Origin: Pseudomonas simiae
Lineage (GTDB): Bacteria > Pseudomonadota > Gammaproteobacteria > Pseudomonadales > Pseudomonadaceae
Length of the DNA: 64,000 nucleotides
Assembly: GCF_900111895.1 (NCBI RefSeq)
Contig: NZ_FOKB01000009.1
Location: 124,001 to 188,000 of the forward strand
Reading direction: 5' to 3'
Under the pieces are notes generated by a model that did not search any database, was not told where the DNA came from, and saw only the letters and a program-made list of their open reading frames with translations. The translations under genes were made by a program, and so were the position numbers. The stretch's first letter is position 1. Every line of letters begins with the position of its first letter. Shown in pieces: positions 33,949 to 41,439 of the stretch.

Positions 33949-34371
33949 TTACTCGTCAGCGTTATCGCTGTTGTCGCTGTCATCACTATCAGCGCTATCA
34001 GCGCCTTCGTGCTCAGGACGGTCGCGACGCTCACGGCGCTCACTGCGGTTTTCTTCAGCCTTGAGCATCTCGGATTGGCCGGTAACGGCTTCTTCGCGAC
34101 GGATGACCAGGTTACGGATCACAGCATCGTTGTAGCGGAAGTTGTCTTCCAGCTCGGCCAGGGCCTTGCCAGTGCACTCAACGTTCAGCATCACGTAGTG
34201 AGCCTTGTGAACATTGTTGATTGCGTAGGCCAGTTGACGACGGCCCCAATCTTCCAGACGGTGGATTTTGCCGCCGTCTTCTTCGATCAGCTTGGTGTAA
34301 CGCTCAACCATGCCGCCGACTTGCTCGCTTTGATCCGGGTGGACCAAAAAGATGATTTCGTAATGACGCAT
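33949..34371 (-). CDS. rpsF: 30S ribosomal protein S6
   Basis: The 140-residue protein has the S6 fold (MRHYEIIFLVHPDQSEQVGGMVERY, LAYAINNVHKAHYVMLNVECTG, FRYNDAVIRNLVIRREEAVT). The tail after about residue 105 is long, first Arg/Glu-rich (NRSERRERRDRPEHE), then an acidic Asp/Ser run ending NADE. In pseudomonads the S6 C-terminus is the substrate of the glutamate ligase RimK, which adds Glu residues. It is first in the rpsF-rpsR-DUF2232-rplI operon. Confidence 0.98.
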   Translation of the reverse strand: MRHYEIIFLVHPDQSEQVGGMVERYTKLIEEDGGKIHRLEDWGRRQLAYAINNVHKAHYVMLNVECTGKALAELEDNFRYNDAVIRNLVIRREEAVTGQSEMLKAEENRSERRERRDRPEHEGADSADSDDSDNSDNADE

Positions 34372-34490
34372 GAATGCTCCTTACGGGTTGTAGCCTGCCG
34401 CTCAAAAACGGTCAGACAAGGAGTGAATGACACTTATGGATCTTGCCACGGGGAGGCACATCGGTGCCCGCCTGGAAGGCAAGGGGCGCA

Positions 34491-34519
34491 ATTGTAGAGA
34501 AGGGGGAGAAGCGGCGCAA
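34491..34519 (-). promoter_or_regulatory. Candidate sigma-70 promoter for rpsF operon
   Basis: Minus-strand TTGCGC, 17 bases, TACAAT. The -10 matches five of six bases, the -35 only its TTG. The leader to rpsF would be about 110 bases, long enough for an S6:S18 control structure, which I could not fold by eye. Confidence 0.45.
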
Positions 34520-34564
34520 GGTGATTGGTGATTATTTGAACAATGGTTACTGACACCGGAAACC

Positions 34565-34658
34565 AATGTGGGAGGGAGCTTGCTCCCGATAGCAGTGTGT
34601 CAGCCAAACATCAGCTGACTGATACACCGCAATCGGGAGCAAGCTCCCTCCCACATTT
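34565..34658. repeat. REP doublet (REPIN), GGGAGCTTGCTCCC class
   Basis: TGTGGGAGGGAGCTTGCTCC and the inverse GGAGCAAGCTCCCTCCCACA flank about 45 bases. The arms belong to a distinct class (AGCTTGCTCCCGAT) from the main family. It lies between rlmB and the rpsF promoter. Confidence 0.88.
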
Positions 34659-34680
34659 TGGTTCTGTGCCAGGCTCGGGA

Positions 34681-35436
34681 TTACTTCTTGGCCTTGGCCT
34701 TGGCGCCACGCTGGCGCTGGGCTTCGAACAGGCACACGCCGGTGGCGACCGACACGTTGAGGCTGCTGACGCTACCGGCCATCGGCAGATGCACCAGGTA
34801 ATCGCAATGCTCGCGAGTGAGGCGGCGCATGCCCTTGCCTTCAGCCCCCATGATCAGGATGGTCGGGCCGGTGAGGTCCTGGTCATAAATACTGACCTCG
34901 GCCTCTCCGGCCGTGCCCACGACCCACAGGCCGCGCTGCTGGAGCTTCTCCAGCGTGCGCGCCAGGTTGGTCACAGCCACCAACGGAATCACTTCCGCCG
35001 CGCCGCATGCGACCTTACGCACGACGGGTGTCAGGGTCGCCGACTTGTCTTTAGGCACGATCACCGCCAGCGCACCGGCAGCGTCCGCCGAACGCAGGCA
35101 GGCGCCGAGATTGTGCGGATCGGTCACGCCGTCCAGCACCAGCAGCAATGGCGCACCTTCGGTACGGTCGAGCAGCTCGTCGAGCATCGCCTCGCCCCAG
35201 ACCTGGCTCGGACTGACATCCGCCACCACGCCCTGGTGGACGCCCTCGACCCATACGTCCATTTCGCGACGCTCGGCCTGGCCGATGGCAACCTTGTTTT
35301 GGGTCGCCAGCTCGACCAACGCTTGCACGCGCGGCTCGCTGCGGCCTTCTGCCAACCACACTTGCTTGACGCGTTTAGGGTGGTGACGCAGCAGTGCTTC
35401 TACGGCGTGGACGCCGTAGATTTTTTCCAGACTCAT
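34681..35436 (-). CDS. rlmB: 23S rRNA (guanosine-2251-2'-O)-methyltransferase RlmB
   Basis: The 251-residue SpoU-class enzyme has the N-terminal L30e-like domain (YGVHAVEALLRHHPKRVKQVWLAEG) and knot motifs: LLVLDGVTDPHNLGACLRSADAAG (motif 1), ILIMGAEGKGMRRLTREHCDYLVHLPM (motif 2) and SVSSLNVSVATGVCLFEAQRQ (motif 3). It 2'-O-methylates G2251 in the ribosomal P loop. Its start overlaps the rnr stop by four bases. Confidence 0.96.
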   Translation of the reverse strand: MSLEKIYGVHAVEALLRHHPKRVKQVWLAEGRSEPRVQALVELATQNKVAIGQAERREMDVWVEGVHQGVVADVSPSQVWGEAMLDELLDRTEGAPLLLVLDGVTDPHNLGACLRSADAAGALAVIVPKDKSATLTPVVRKVACGAAEVIPLVAVTNLARTLEKLQQRGLWVVGTAGEAEVSIYDQDLTGPTILIMGAEGKGMRRLTREHCDYLVHLPMAGSVSSLNVSVATGVCLFEAQRQRGAKAKAKK

Positions 35437-38060
35437 GACTTGGCCTTAGGTTTGCGCGACCCGCCGCTTTTCGCGGGAGCCGAACCCGCTTTGGGCGGGC
35501 CTTTACGGTGTTTACTAGGCTTGCTCGACGGATTTTCCGCCCCGCGGGACTTTCCCCCAGACGCCGCTTTACCACCGCTTTTGGCTTCGTTGAGCAACTG
35601 CTGCTTCAACTCGCGGCTCTTGCGCAGCTCGGCGTTTTTCGCCGCAGCGTCGCTTGGGCGGTAGGCTTCGGGGGCCTTTTCCTTGGTCGACGAGCGACGA
35701 CCGGCCTTGGCTGGCGCAGGCTCGGCGGCCGTTGCCTTAGCGGGCGCAGCCTTGCCTTTACTGGCCGGTTCACTGCCACGCTTTTTACGGCTGCCAGGCG
35801 ATTCGGCTGGCTTGTCAGACATGCCGAAGTCGATCTTGCGTTCGTCGAGGTCGACACGCATGACCTGCACTTCCACGGTATCACCAAGGCGGAAGCTACG
35901 GCCGGTGCGCTCGCCCGCCAGGCGGTGATGCACAGGGTCAAAGTGGTAATAGTCACCCGGCAAGGCGGTGACATGCACCAGGCCTTCGACGTAGATGTCG
36001 GTCAGCTCGACAAACAAGCCAAAGCCGGTCACGGCCGTGATCACGCCAGGGAAGGTCTCGCCCACACGATCTTTCATGAACTCGCACTTGAGCCAGTTCA
36101 CCACGTCGCGGGTGGCCTCGTCGGCACGGCGCTCGCTCATGGAGCACTGCTCGCCCAACTGTTCCAGGGCCGCTTCGTCGTACGGATAGATCCGTGCCTT
36201 CGGAATGGTCATCGCACCGGCGCGCTTGACGTGCGGCGTGTTCTGCTTGGAGTGGATCACGCTGCGGATCGCGCGGTGCGTGAGCAGGTCCGGGTAACGA
36301 CGAATCGGCGAGGTAAAGTGGGTGTACGCCTCGTAATTCAGGCCGAAGTGGCCCTGATTGTCGGCGCTGTACACCGCCTGGCTCAGGGAGCGCAGCATGA
36401 CGGTCTGGATCACGTGGTAATCCGGACGGTCCTTGATGCTGGCGAGCAGAGCCTGGTAGTCCTTCGGCGTCGGGCCGTCCTTGCCTTTGTGCAGGGACAG
36501 GCCGAGCTCTCCGAGGAAGGCGCGCAGTTTTTCCAGACGCTCAGGCGGCGGACCGTCGTGCACACGGTACAACGCAGGAATCTCATGCTTCTTCAGGAAT
36601 TCAGCCGTGGCTACGTTGGCCGCCAGCATGCACTCCTCGATCAGCTTGTGCGCATCGTTACGCGTGGTCGGGGTGATCGCGGCAATCTTGCGCTCGGAAC
36701 CGAAGACAATCCGGGTTTCCTGGGTTTCAAAATCGATCGCGCCACGGGTATGACGTGCGCCCAGCAACACCTTGTACAGCGAGTAAAGCTGTTTTAGGTG
36801 CGGCACCACACCAGCGTACTCGCTGCGCAGAGCCTTGGCTTCGCTGGTCTTCGGCGTTTCCAGGATGGTGCTGACTTTGTTGTAGGTCAGACGCGCCTGG
36901 GAGTGGATCACCGCTTCGTAGAACTGGTAGTCGGTCATTTCGCCGGTTTTCGAGATGGTCATCTCGCACACCATGGCCAAACGGTCGACTTTCGGGTTCA
37001 GGGAGCACAGGCCGTTGGACAGCTGCTCAGGCAGCATCGGGATCACGCGCTCAGGGAAGTACACGGAGTTGCCGCGTACCTGGGCTTCGTTATCCAGGGC
37101 CGAACCGATCTTCACGTAGCTGGACACGTCGGCAATCGCGACGAACAACTTCCAGCCCCCGGAGAACAGGCGCAGCTTGCCGGGCTTGGCCTCGCAGTAG
37201 ACCGCATCGTCGAAGTCGCGGGCGTCTTCGCCGTCGATGGTGACAAACGGCAGATGGCGCAGGTCGATGCGTTTTTCTTTGTCTTTCTCTTCCACTTCTG
37301 GCTTGAGCTTGCCGGCTTCTTTCAGCACAGCCTCGGGCCAGACGTGAGGAATATCGTAGGTGCGCAGCGCAACGTCGATTTCCATGCCCGGCGCCATGTA
37401 GTTGCCGACCACTTCAACGATGTCGCCCTGTGGCTGGAAGCGCGCCGTTGGCCAGTGGGTGATCTTCACCTCAACGAACTGGCCGACCTTGGCGGCGCCA
37501 TTACGGCCCGGCGTGATCAGCACTTCCTGCTGGACCTTCGGGTTATCCGGCACCACAAAGCCGATGCCGCCTTCCTCGAAGTAACGGCCAACGATGGACT
37601 CGTGGGCGCGGGATACCACTTCGACAATGACGCCTTCACGGCGACCGCGACGGTCCAGGCCGGAAACCCGCGCCAGGGCACGGTCACCATCGAACACCAG
37701 GCGCATTTGCGCCGGGCTCATGAACAGGTCGTCGCTGCCGTCATCCGGAATCAGGAAACCGAAGCCGTCACGATGGCCGGCAATGCGCCCCAGGATCAGG
37801 TCGAGCTTATCCACAGGCGCGTAAGTGCCACGGCGGGTATAGATCAGTTGAGCATCGCGCTCCATGGCACGCAAACGGCGGCGCAGGGCTTCGAGCTGGT
37901 CTTCGGTGGTCAGACCGAATTCTTCAACCAACTGCTCGCGGCTAGCAGGCGAACCCCGATCGGCGAGATGCGCCAGGATCAGTTCGCGGCTAGGAATAGG
38001 GTTTTCATATTTTTCCGCTTCACGAGCGGCCTCGGGATCGAGGGACTGCCAATCGGCCAT
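35433..38060 (-). CDS. rnr: Ribonuclease R
   Basis: The 875-residue 3'-5' exoribonuclease degrades structured RNA and takes part in cold and stress response. It has an N-terminal helix-turn-helix and cold-shock domains (LDLILGRIAGHRDGFGFLIPDDGSDDLFMSP), an RNB core with catalytic acidic residues in FVTIDGEDARDFDDAVYCE, HFTSPIRRYPDLLTHRAI, and an S1 domain (FPGVITAVTGFGLFVELTDIYVEGLVHV). The tail of about 140 residues is a low-complexity Lys/Ala/Pro/Ser/Gly stretch, longer than in many homologues. It is cotranscribed with rlmB. Confidence 0.97.
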   Translation of the reverse strand: MADWQSLDPEAAREAEKYENPIPSRELILAHLADRGSPASREQLVEEFGLTTEDQLEALRRRLRAMERDAQLIYTRRGTYAPVDKLDLILGRIAGHRDGFGFLIPDDGSDDLFMSPAQMRLVFDGDRALARVSGLDRRGRREGVIVEVVSRAHESIVGRYFEEGGIGFVVPDNPKVQQEVLITPGRNGAAKVGQFVEVKITHWPTARFQPQGDIVEVVGNYMAPGMEIDVALRTYDIPHVWPEAVLKEAGKLKPEVEEKDKEKRIDLRHLPFVTIDGEDARDFDDAVYCEAKPGKLRLFSGGWKLFVAIADVSSYVKIGSALDNEAQVRGNSVYFPERVIPMLPEQLSNGLCSLNPKVDRLAMVCEMTISKTGEMTDYQFYEAVIHSQARLTYNKVSTILETPKTSEAKALRSEYAGVVPHLKQLYSLYKVLLGARHTRGAIDFETQETRIVFGSERKIAAITPTTRNDAHKLIEECMLAANVATAEFLKKHEIPALYRVHDGPPPERLEKLRAFLGELGLSLHKGKDGPTPKDYQALLASIKDRPDYHVIQTVMLRSLSQAVYSADNQGHFGLNYEAYTHFTSPIRRYPDLLTHRAIRSVIHSKQNTPHVKRAGAMTIPKARIYPYDEAALEQLGEQCSMSERRADEATRDVVNWLKCEFMKDRVGETFPGVITAVTGFGLFVELTDIYVEGLVHVTALPGDYYHFDPVHHRLAGERTGRSFRLGDTVEVQVMRVDLDERKIDFGMSDKPAESPGSRKKRGSEPASKGKAAPAKATAAEPAPAKAGRRSSTKEKAPEAYRPSDAAAKNAELRKSRELKQQLLNEAKSGGKAASGGKSRGAENPSSKPSKHRKGPPKAGSAPAKSGGSRKPKAKS

Positions 38061-38221
38061 TAGAGAGTTTTCACCTTGTCTATATGCGGGTTAGTTTGGC
38101 ATACGCGTATTGAAACGGGAAATTTCAGACGCCAACAAGCCTTTAAAAGCCCTTTGCAGCCCCCGACGAGCAGCTTGCACGACCATTGGCGAAATTTTCC
38201 AGGATTTTTTCGTGGCGGGGG

Positions 38222-38250
38222 TTTACAGCTTAATGACCCCTCCGTATAGT
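38222..38250 (+). promoter_or_regulatory. Promoter of first tRNA-Leu gene
   Basis: TTTACA, 17 bases, TATAGT, followed by a GC-rich stretch (GCGCGCC) as in stable-RNA discriminators. Confidence 0.75.
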
Positions 38251-38285
38251 GCGCGCCATCGACGACGGCAACGTTGTTGGATAAT

Positions 38286-38372
38286 GCCCAGGTGGTGAAA
38301 TTGGTAGACACGCCAGCTTCAGGTGCTGGTGATCGCAAGGTCGTGGAAGTTCGAGTCTTCTCCTGGGCACCA
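38286..38372 (+). tRNA. tRNA-Leu (anticodon CAG), copy 1
   Basis: The 87-base gene folds as a class II tRNA. The acceptor arms GCCCAGG and CCTGGGC are followed by A and encoded CCA; the anticodon stem CCAGC/GCTGG holds the loop TTCAGGT with anticodon CAG; the long variable arm (GGTGATCGCAAGGTCGTGGAAG region) and the GTTCGAGTC T-loop are present. It reads CUG, the main Leu codon in this GC-rich genome. Own promoter and terminator. Confidence 0.97.
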
Positions 38373-38383
38373 AATTCAGATTA

Positions 38384-38406
38384 AACCCGCGAAAGCGGGT
38401 TTTTTC
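38384..38406 (+). terminator. Terminator of first tRNA-Leu gene
   Basis: ACCCGC-GAAA-GCGGGT hairpin with a stable tetraloop, followed by a run of seven T. Confidence 0.92.
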
Positions 38407-38461
38407 GTTTCAGCCCTTTGATTTTTAACGGAAAACTTGATTTATTTTTTCGAATCAGGGG

Positions 38462-38490
38462 TTTACAGATCAAAAAGGCCTCCGTATAGT
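38462..38490 (+). promoter_or_regulatory. Promoter of second tRNA-Leu gene
   Basis: TTTACA, 17 bases, TATAGT, the same as upstream of copy 1 except for the spacer. Confidence 0.75.
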
Positions 38491-38524
38491 TCGTTCCATC
38501 AACAGCGCAAGCGTTGCTGATAAT

Positions 38525-38611
38525 GCCCAGGTGGTGAAATTGGTAGACACGCCAGCTTCAGGTGCTGGTGATCGCAAGGTCGTGGAAGTTCGAGTCTTCT
38601 CCTGGGCACCA
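38525..38611 (+). tRNA. tRNA-Leu (anticodon CAG), copy 2
   Basis: The 87 bases are identical to copy 1, again with anticodon CAG and encoded CCA. It has its own promoter and terminator, so each copy is an independent unit 239 bases apart. Confidence 0.97.
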
Positions 38612-38622
38612 AATTCAGATCA

Positions 38623-38645
38623 AACCCGCGAAAGCGGGTTTTTTC
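38623..38645 (+). terminator. Terminator of second tRNA-Leu gene
   Basis: The same ACCCGC-GAAA-GCGGGT hairpin and T-run as after copy 1. Confidence 0.92.
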
Positions 38646-38755
38646 GTTTCCGGGCCTGAAAAACTTCCCCAGCGATTTGCCCCTCGCCCGCACCTGAGAA
38701 GCTTTATCGTTTATCCTTGCAATGATTTGTTGCACATAAGCGAGGAAAACTTCGG

Positions 38756-39781
38756 ATGACCATCCGCGATACCCGTCTCAAGACATCTCTTCTGCGTGGC
38801 CTGACCCTCACTCTGCTCGGCCTGACCCTGCTCTCGCCCACCGCTTATTCCGCCGACAAGGTTTCCCTGACCTTGTACAACGGCCAGCACAAAGAAGTCG
38901 GCGATGAACTCGCCAAAGCCTTCGAGGCCAAGACCGGCATTCATGTCAACGTACGCAAGGGCAGCAGTAATCAGCTCGCCAGCCAGGTCGTTGAAGAAGG
39001 CGACCGCTCGCCTGCCGACGTGATCTACACCGAAGAATCGCCACCGCTGAACAAACTCGGCGAGCAAGGCCTGCTGGCGAAAATCGACGCCAGCACCCTC
39101 GATGTATTACCCAAGGACTATGTCGGCGCCAATGGCGACTGGATGGGCGTGACCGCGCGCACTCGCGTTGTGGCCTTCAACCCGAAACTGATCGCTGAAA
39201 AAGACCTGCCGAAATCGGTCCTGGATTTCGCCGGCCCCGAATGGCAAGGCAAGGTCGGCTTCGTGCCCACCAGCGGCGCTTTCCAGGAACAGGCCGTGGC
39301 GATTATCAAGCTGCACGGTCGTGAAGCCGCCGAAGAATGGCTGACCGGCCTGCGCGCCTTCGGCAAGGTGTACAGCAACAACATGGTCGCCCTCAAAGCT
39401 GTTGAAAATGGCGAAGTGGCTACCGTGCTGGTGAACAACTACTACTGGTTCGCCCTGAAAAAAGAAAAAACCAACCTGGATTCCCAACTGCATTACTTCA
39501 CCAATGGCGATGCTGGTGGCTTGATCACTGTGTCTTCGGCGGCGGCGCTGAAGTCCAGCAAGCATCCCAAGGAAGCCCAGCAACTGCTGGCATTCATGGC
39601 CAGCGAAGAAGGCCAGCGCGTGATCACCAACACCTCGGCCGAGTACCCTCTGCGCAAAGGCATGGAATCCAACCGCGGCCTCAAGCCTTTCAGCGAGCTG
39701 CAACCGCCGAAAGTCACCCCTGCCGACCTGGGCAACGCCGAAGAAGCCCTGGACCTGGAACGTGACGTTGGCTTGAACTGA
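38756..39781 (+). CDS. Iron(III) ABC transporter substrate-binding protein
   Basis: The 341-residue protein has a signal peptide (LLRGLTLTLLGLTLLSPTAYSA) and a ferric-binding-protein fold starting DKVSLTLYNGQHKEVGDELAKAFEAKTG. The two iron-ligand Tyr occur in VNNYYWFALKKE, as in FbpA/HitA/FutA. It would bind Fe3+ in the periplasm. The stop shares one base with the permease start (TGATG). The ribosome-binding site GAGGAAAACTTCGG is good. No clear Fur box is visible upstream. Confidence 0.9.
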   Translation: MTIRDTRLKTSLLRGLTLTLLGLTLLSPTAYSADKVSLTLYNGQHKEVGDELAKAFEAKTGIHVNVRKGSSNQLASQVVEEGDRSPADVIYTEESPPLNKLGEQGLLAKIDASTLDVLPKDYVGANGDWMGVTARTRVVAFNPKLIAEKDLPKSVLDFAGPEWQGKVGFVPTSGAFQEQAVAIIKLHGREAAEEWLTGLRAFGKVYSNNMVALKAVENGEVATVLVNNYYWFALKKEKTNLDSQLHYFTNGDAGGLITVSSAAALKSSKHPKEAQQLLAFMASEEGQRVITNTSAEYPLRKGMESNRGLKPFSELQPPKVTPADLGNAEEALDLERDVGLN

Positions 39782-41346
39782 TGAACCCATCGCTACCCGC
39801 CCCCGCCCTGCGCGGGGGTTTCAGCCCAAGGCCCAAGCGACCGTCGATCTGGCTGTTGTTGCCGGTGCTGTTTTTGGTCGGCTTGAGCCTGCTGCCGCTG
39901 GCCTATGTCGGGCTCAAAGCCTGGCAGGCCGGCTGGGCGGAAGCGGTACACCTGCTATGGCGGCCGTATGTGTTCGGGTTGCTGCGCAACACCTTGGCGT
40001 TGATGGTCGGGGTGACGGTCACGTGCGCCGTAATCGGCCTGTCCCTGGCCTGGCTGCTGGAGCGTAGCAACCTGCCAGGGCGACGCATCTGGGGCGTGAT
40101 CCTGTGCCTGCCATTCGCGGTACCGGCGTTTGTCAGCAGCTTCACCTGGGTGTCGCTGAGCGCGAGTTTCGAAGGGCTCGGCGGCGCCATCCTGGTGATG
40201 AGCCTGTCGAAATATCCGCTGGTTTTTCTGCCGGTGGCAGCGACCCTGCGCAATCTTGACCCCTCCCTGGAGGAGTCGGCCCGCACCCTGGGGCTGAATC
40301 GCTGGGGCGTGTTCTTTCGCATCACATTGCCGCTGCTGTGGCCGTCGCTACTGGCCGGGGCATTATTGATTGCACTGCATATGCTGGTGGAGTTCGGCGC
40401 GCTGTCGATCATCGGCTTGCAAACTTTTACCACCGCGATCTACCAGCAGTTCGAACTGGAATTCAGCAATGCCAACGCCGCGATGCTCTCGGCGGTGCTG
40501 TTGGTGATGTGCCTGACGCTGCTATGGCTGGAATTGCGGGTCCGCGGCAAGGGCCGGCATGTGCGTATCGGTCAGGGCGCGGCGCGGCATGCGGAGCAGG
40601 TTCGACTGGGTCAGTGGGCACCCTTGGGCCAGGTGTATTGCCTGGCGTTGGCGATCATCGGCAGCGGGATTCCGCTGGGGATGCTCGGTTACTGGTTGGC
40701 AGTGGGATCTTCCGCAGCATTCCCGGTGGCGGAGATCGGCGAGGCGTTGCTGTCCTCATTGGCGCTGTCCCTGGCAGGCGCCGCGCTGTGCCTGGTATTG
40801 GCCGTACCGGTCGGGTTGCTGGTGGTGCGCTACAAGGGCCGGCTGGCGATCTGGGCCGAACGCCTACCGTACCTCCTGCACGCCCTGCCAGGCCTGGTGA
40901 TTGCACTGACCCTGGTGTATTTCGCCCTGCACTATGTGCCGGCGCTGTACCAGACCTCCGCGCTGTTGCTGATTGCTTATGCGCTGCTGTTCTTGCCGCT
41001 GGCCCAGGCGCCGATTCGCACAGCGCTGAACAAGGCTGCGCCGCAGCTTGAAGACGCTGCGCGCACGCTGGGCGCCTCGTCGTTCAGTGCATTTTGCCGG
41101 GTGACCTTGCCGATTATCTTCCCGGCGCTCGGCGCAGCATTTGCACTGGTATTCCTGGATGCAATGAAAGAACTGACGGCGACGCTGCTGCTCAGTCCGA
41201 CCGGGCTCAATACCCTGGCGACGGCGGTGTGGGCGCACACCTCGAATGTGGAATTCGCGGCGGCGGCGCCCTATGCAGCACTGTTGATCCTGGTGTCTGG
41301 GTTGCCGGTGTATGTGCTCACGACACGGATATACCTGAGCCGCTGA
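39781..41346 (+). CDS. Iron(III) ABC transporter permease (FbpB/HitB type)
   Basis: The 521-residue permease is an internal tandem of two six-helix modules, each with an EAA coupling loop (EESARTLGLNRWGVFFRITLP near residue 160 and EDAARTLGASSFSAFCRVTLP near 425). This two-fold layout is typical of FbpB/SfuB iron permeases. It overlaps the binding-protein gene by one base. No ATPase gene follows; a REP doublet and a convergent chemoreceptor gene do, so the energising subunit must come from elsewhere. Confidence 0.92.
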   Translation: MNPSLPAPALRGGFSPRPKRPSIWLLLPVLFLVGLSLLPLAYVGLKAWQAGWAEAVHLLWRPYVFGLLRNTLALMVGVTVTCAVIGLSLAWLLERSNLPGRRIWGVILCLPFAVPAFVSSFTWVSLSASFEGLGGAILVMSLSKYPLVFLPVAATLRNLDPSLEESARTLGLNRWGVFFRITLPLLWPSLLAGALLIALHMLVEFGALSIIGLQTFTTAIYQQFELEFSNANAAMLSAVLLVMCLTLLWLELRVRGKGRHVRIGQGAARHAEQVRLGQWAPLGQVYCLALAIIGSGIPLGMLGYWLAVGSSAAFPVAEIGEALLSSLALSLAGAALCLVLAVPVGLLVVRYKGRLAIWAERLPYLLHALPGLVIALTLVYFALHYVPALYQTSALLLIAYALLFLPLAQAPIRTALNKAAPQLEDAARTLGASSFSAFCRVTLPIIFPALGAAFALVFLDAMKELTATLLLSPTGLNTLATAVWAHTSNVEFAAAAPYAALLILVSGLPVYVLTTRIYLSR

Positions 41347-41350
41347 GACC

Positions 41351-41421
41351 GCTATCGCGGGCAAGCCCGACTCCCACCTTTGGAATGCATTCCAAGGCGG
41401 GAGCTGGACTTGCCCGCGATG
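41351..41421. repeat. REP doublet between permease and chemoreceptor genes
   Basis: TATCGCGGGCAAGCCCGACT and GAGCTGGACTTGCCCGCGAT form inverted arms around about 28 bases, a shorter spacer than the other doublets. It lies between convergent genes. Confidence 0.78.
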
Positions 41422-41439
41422 ACGCCGTAACAGGCGACG

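Larger units (their letters stand above)
38218..38650. repeat. Tandem duplication of tRNA-Leu transcription units
   Basis: Two units of about 190 bases (promoter, tRNA, terminator) repeat with a 239-base period. The tRNAs and terminators are identical; the promoter spacers and the bases between -10 and tRNA have diverged, so selection rather than a recent copy event keeps the genes alike. Confidence 0.85.

Noticed and set aside
37808..37817. DnaA box TTATCCACA inside rnr (and another inside the chemoreceptor gene near 42293)
   Set aside because: Single sites within coding sequence, best taken as chance occurrences; used only as background for the intergenic cluster.
38286..38650. Tandem tRNA genes as a mobile-element attachment site
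   Set aside because: No integrase, no direct-repeat fragment of the tRNA 3' end and no foreign genes lie next to it; flanks are rnr and an iron importer.
41351..41421. Inverted repeats after genes as rho-independent terminators
   Set aside because: REP doublets at many gene ends form stems but lack a T-run; listed as repeats, not terminators.
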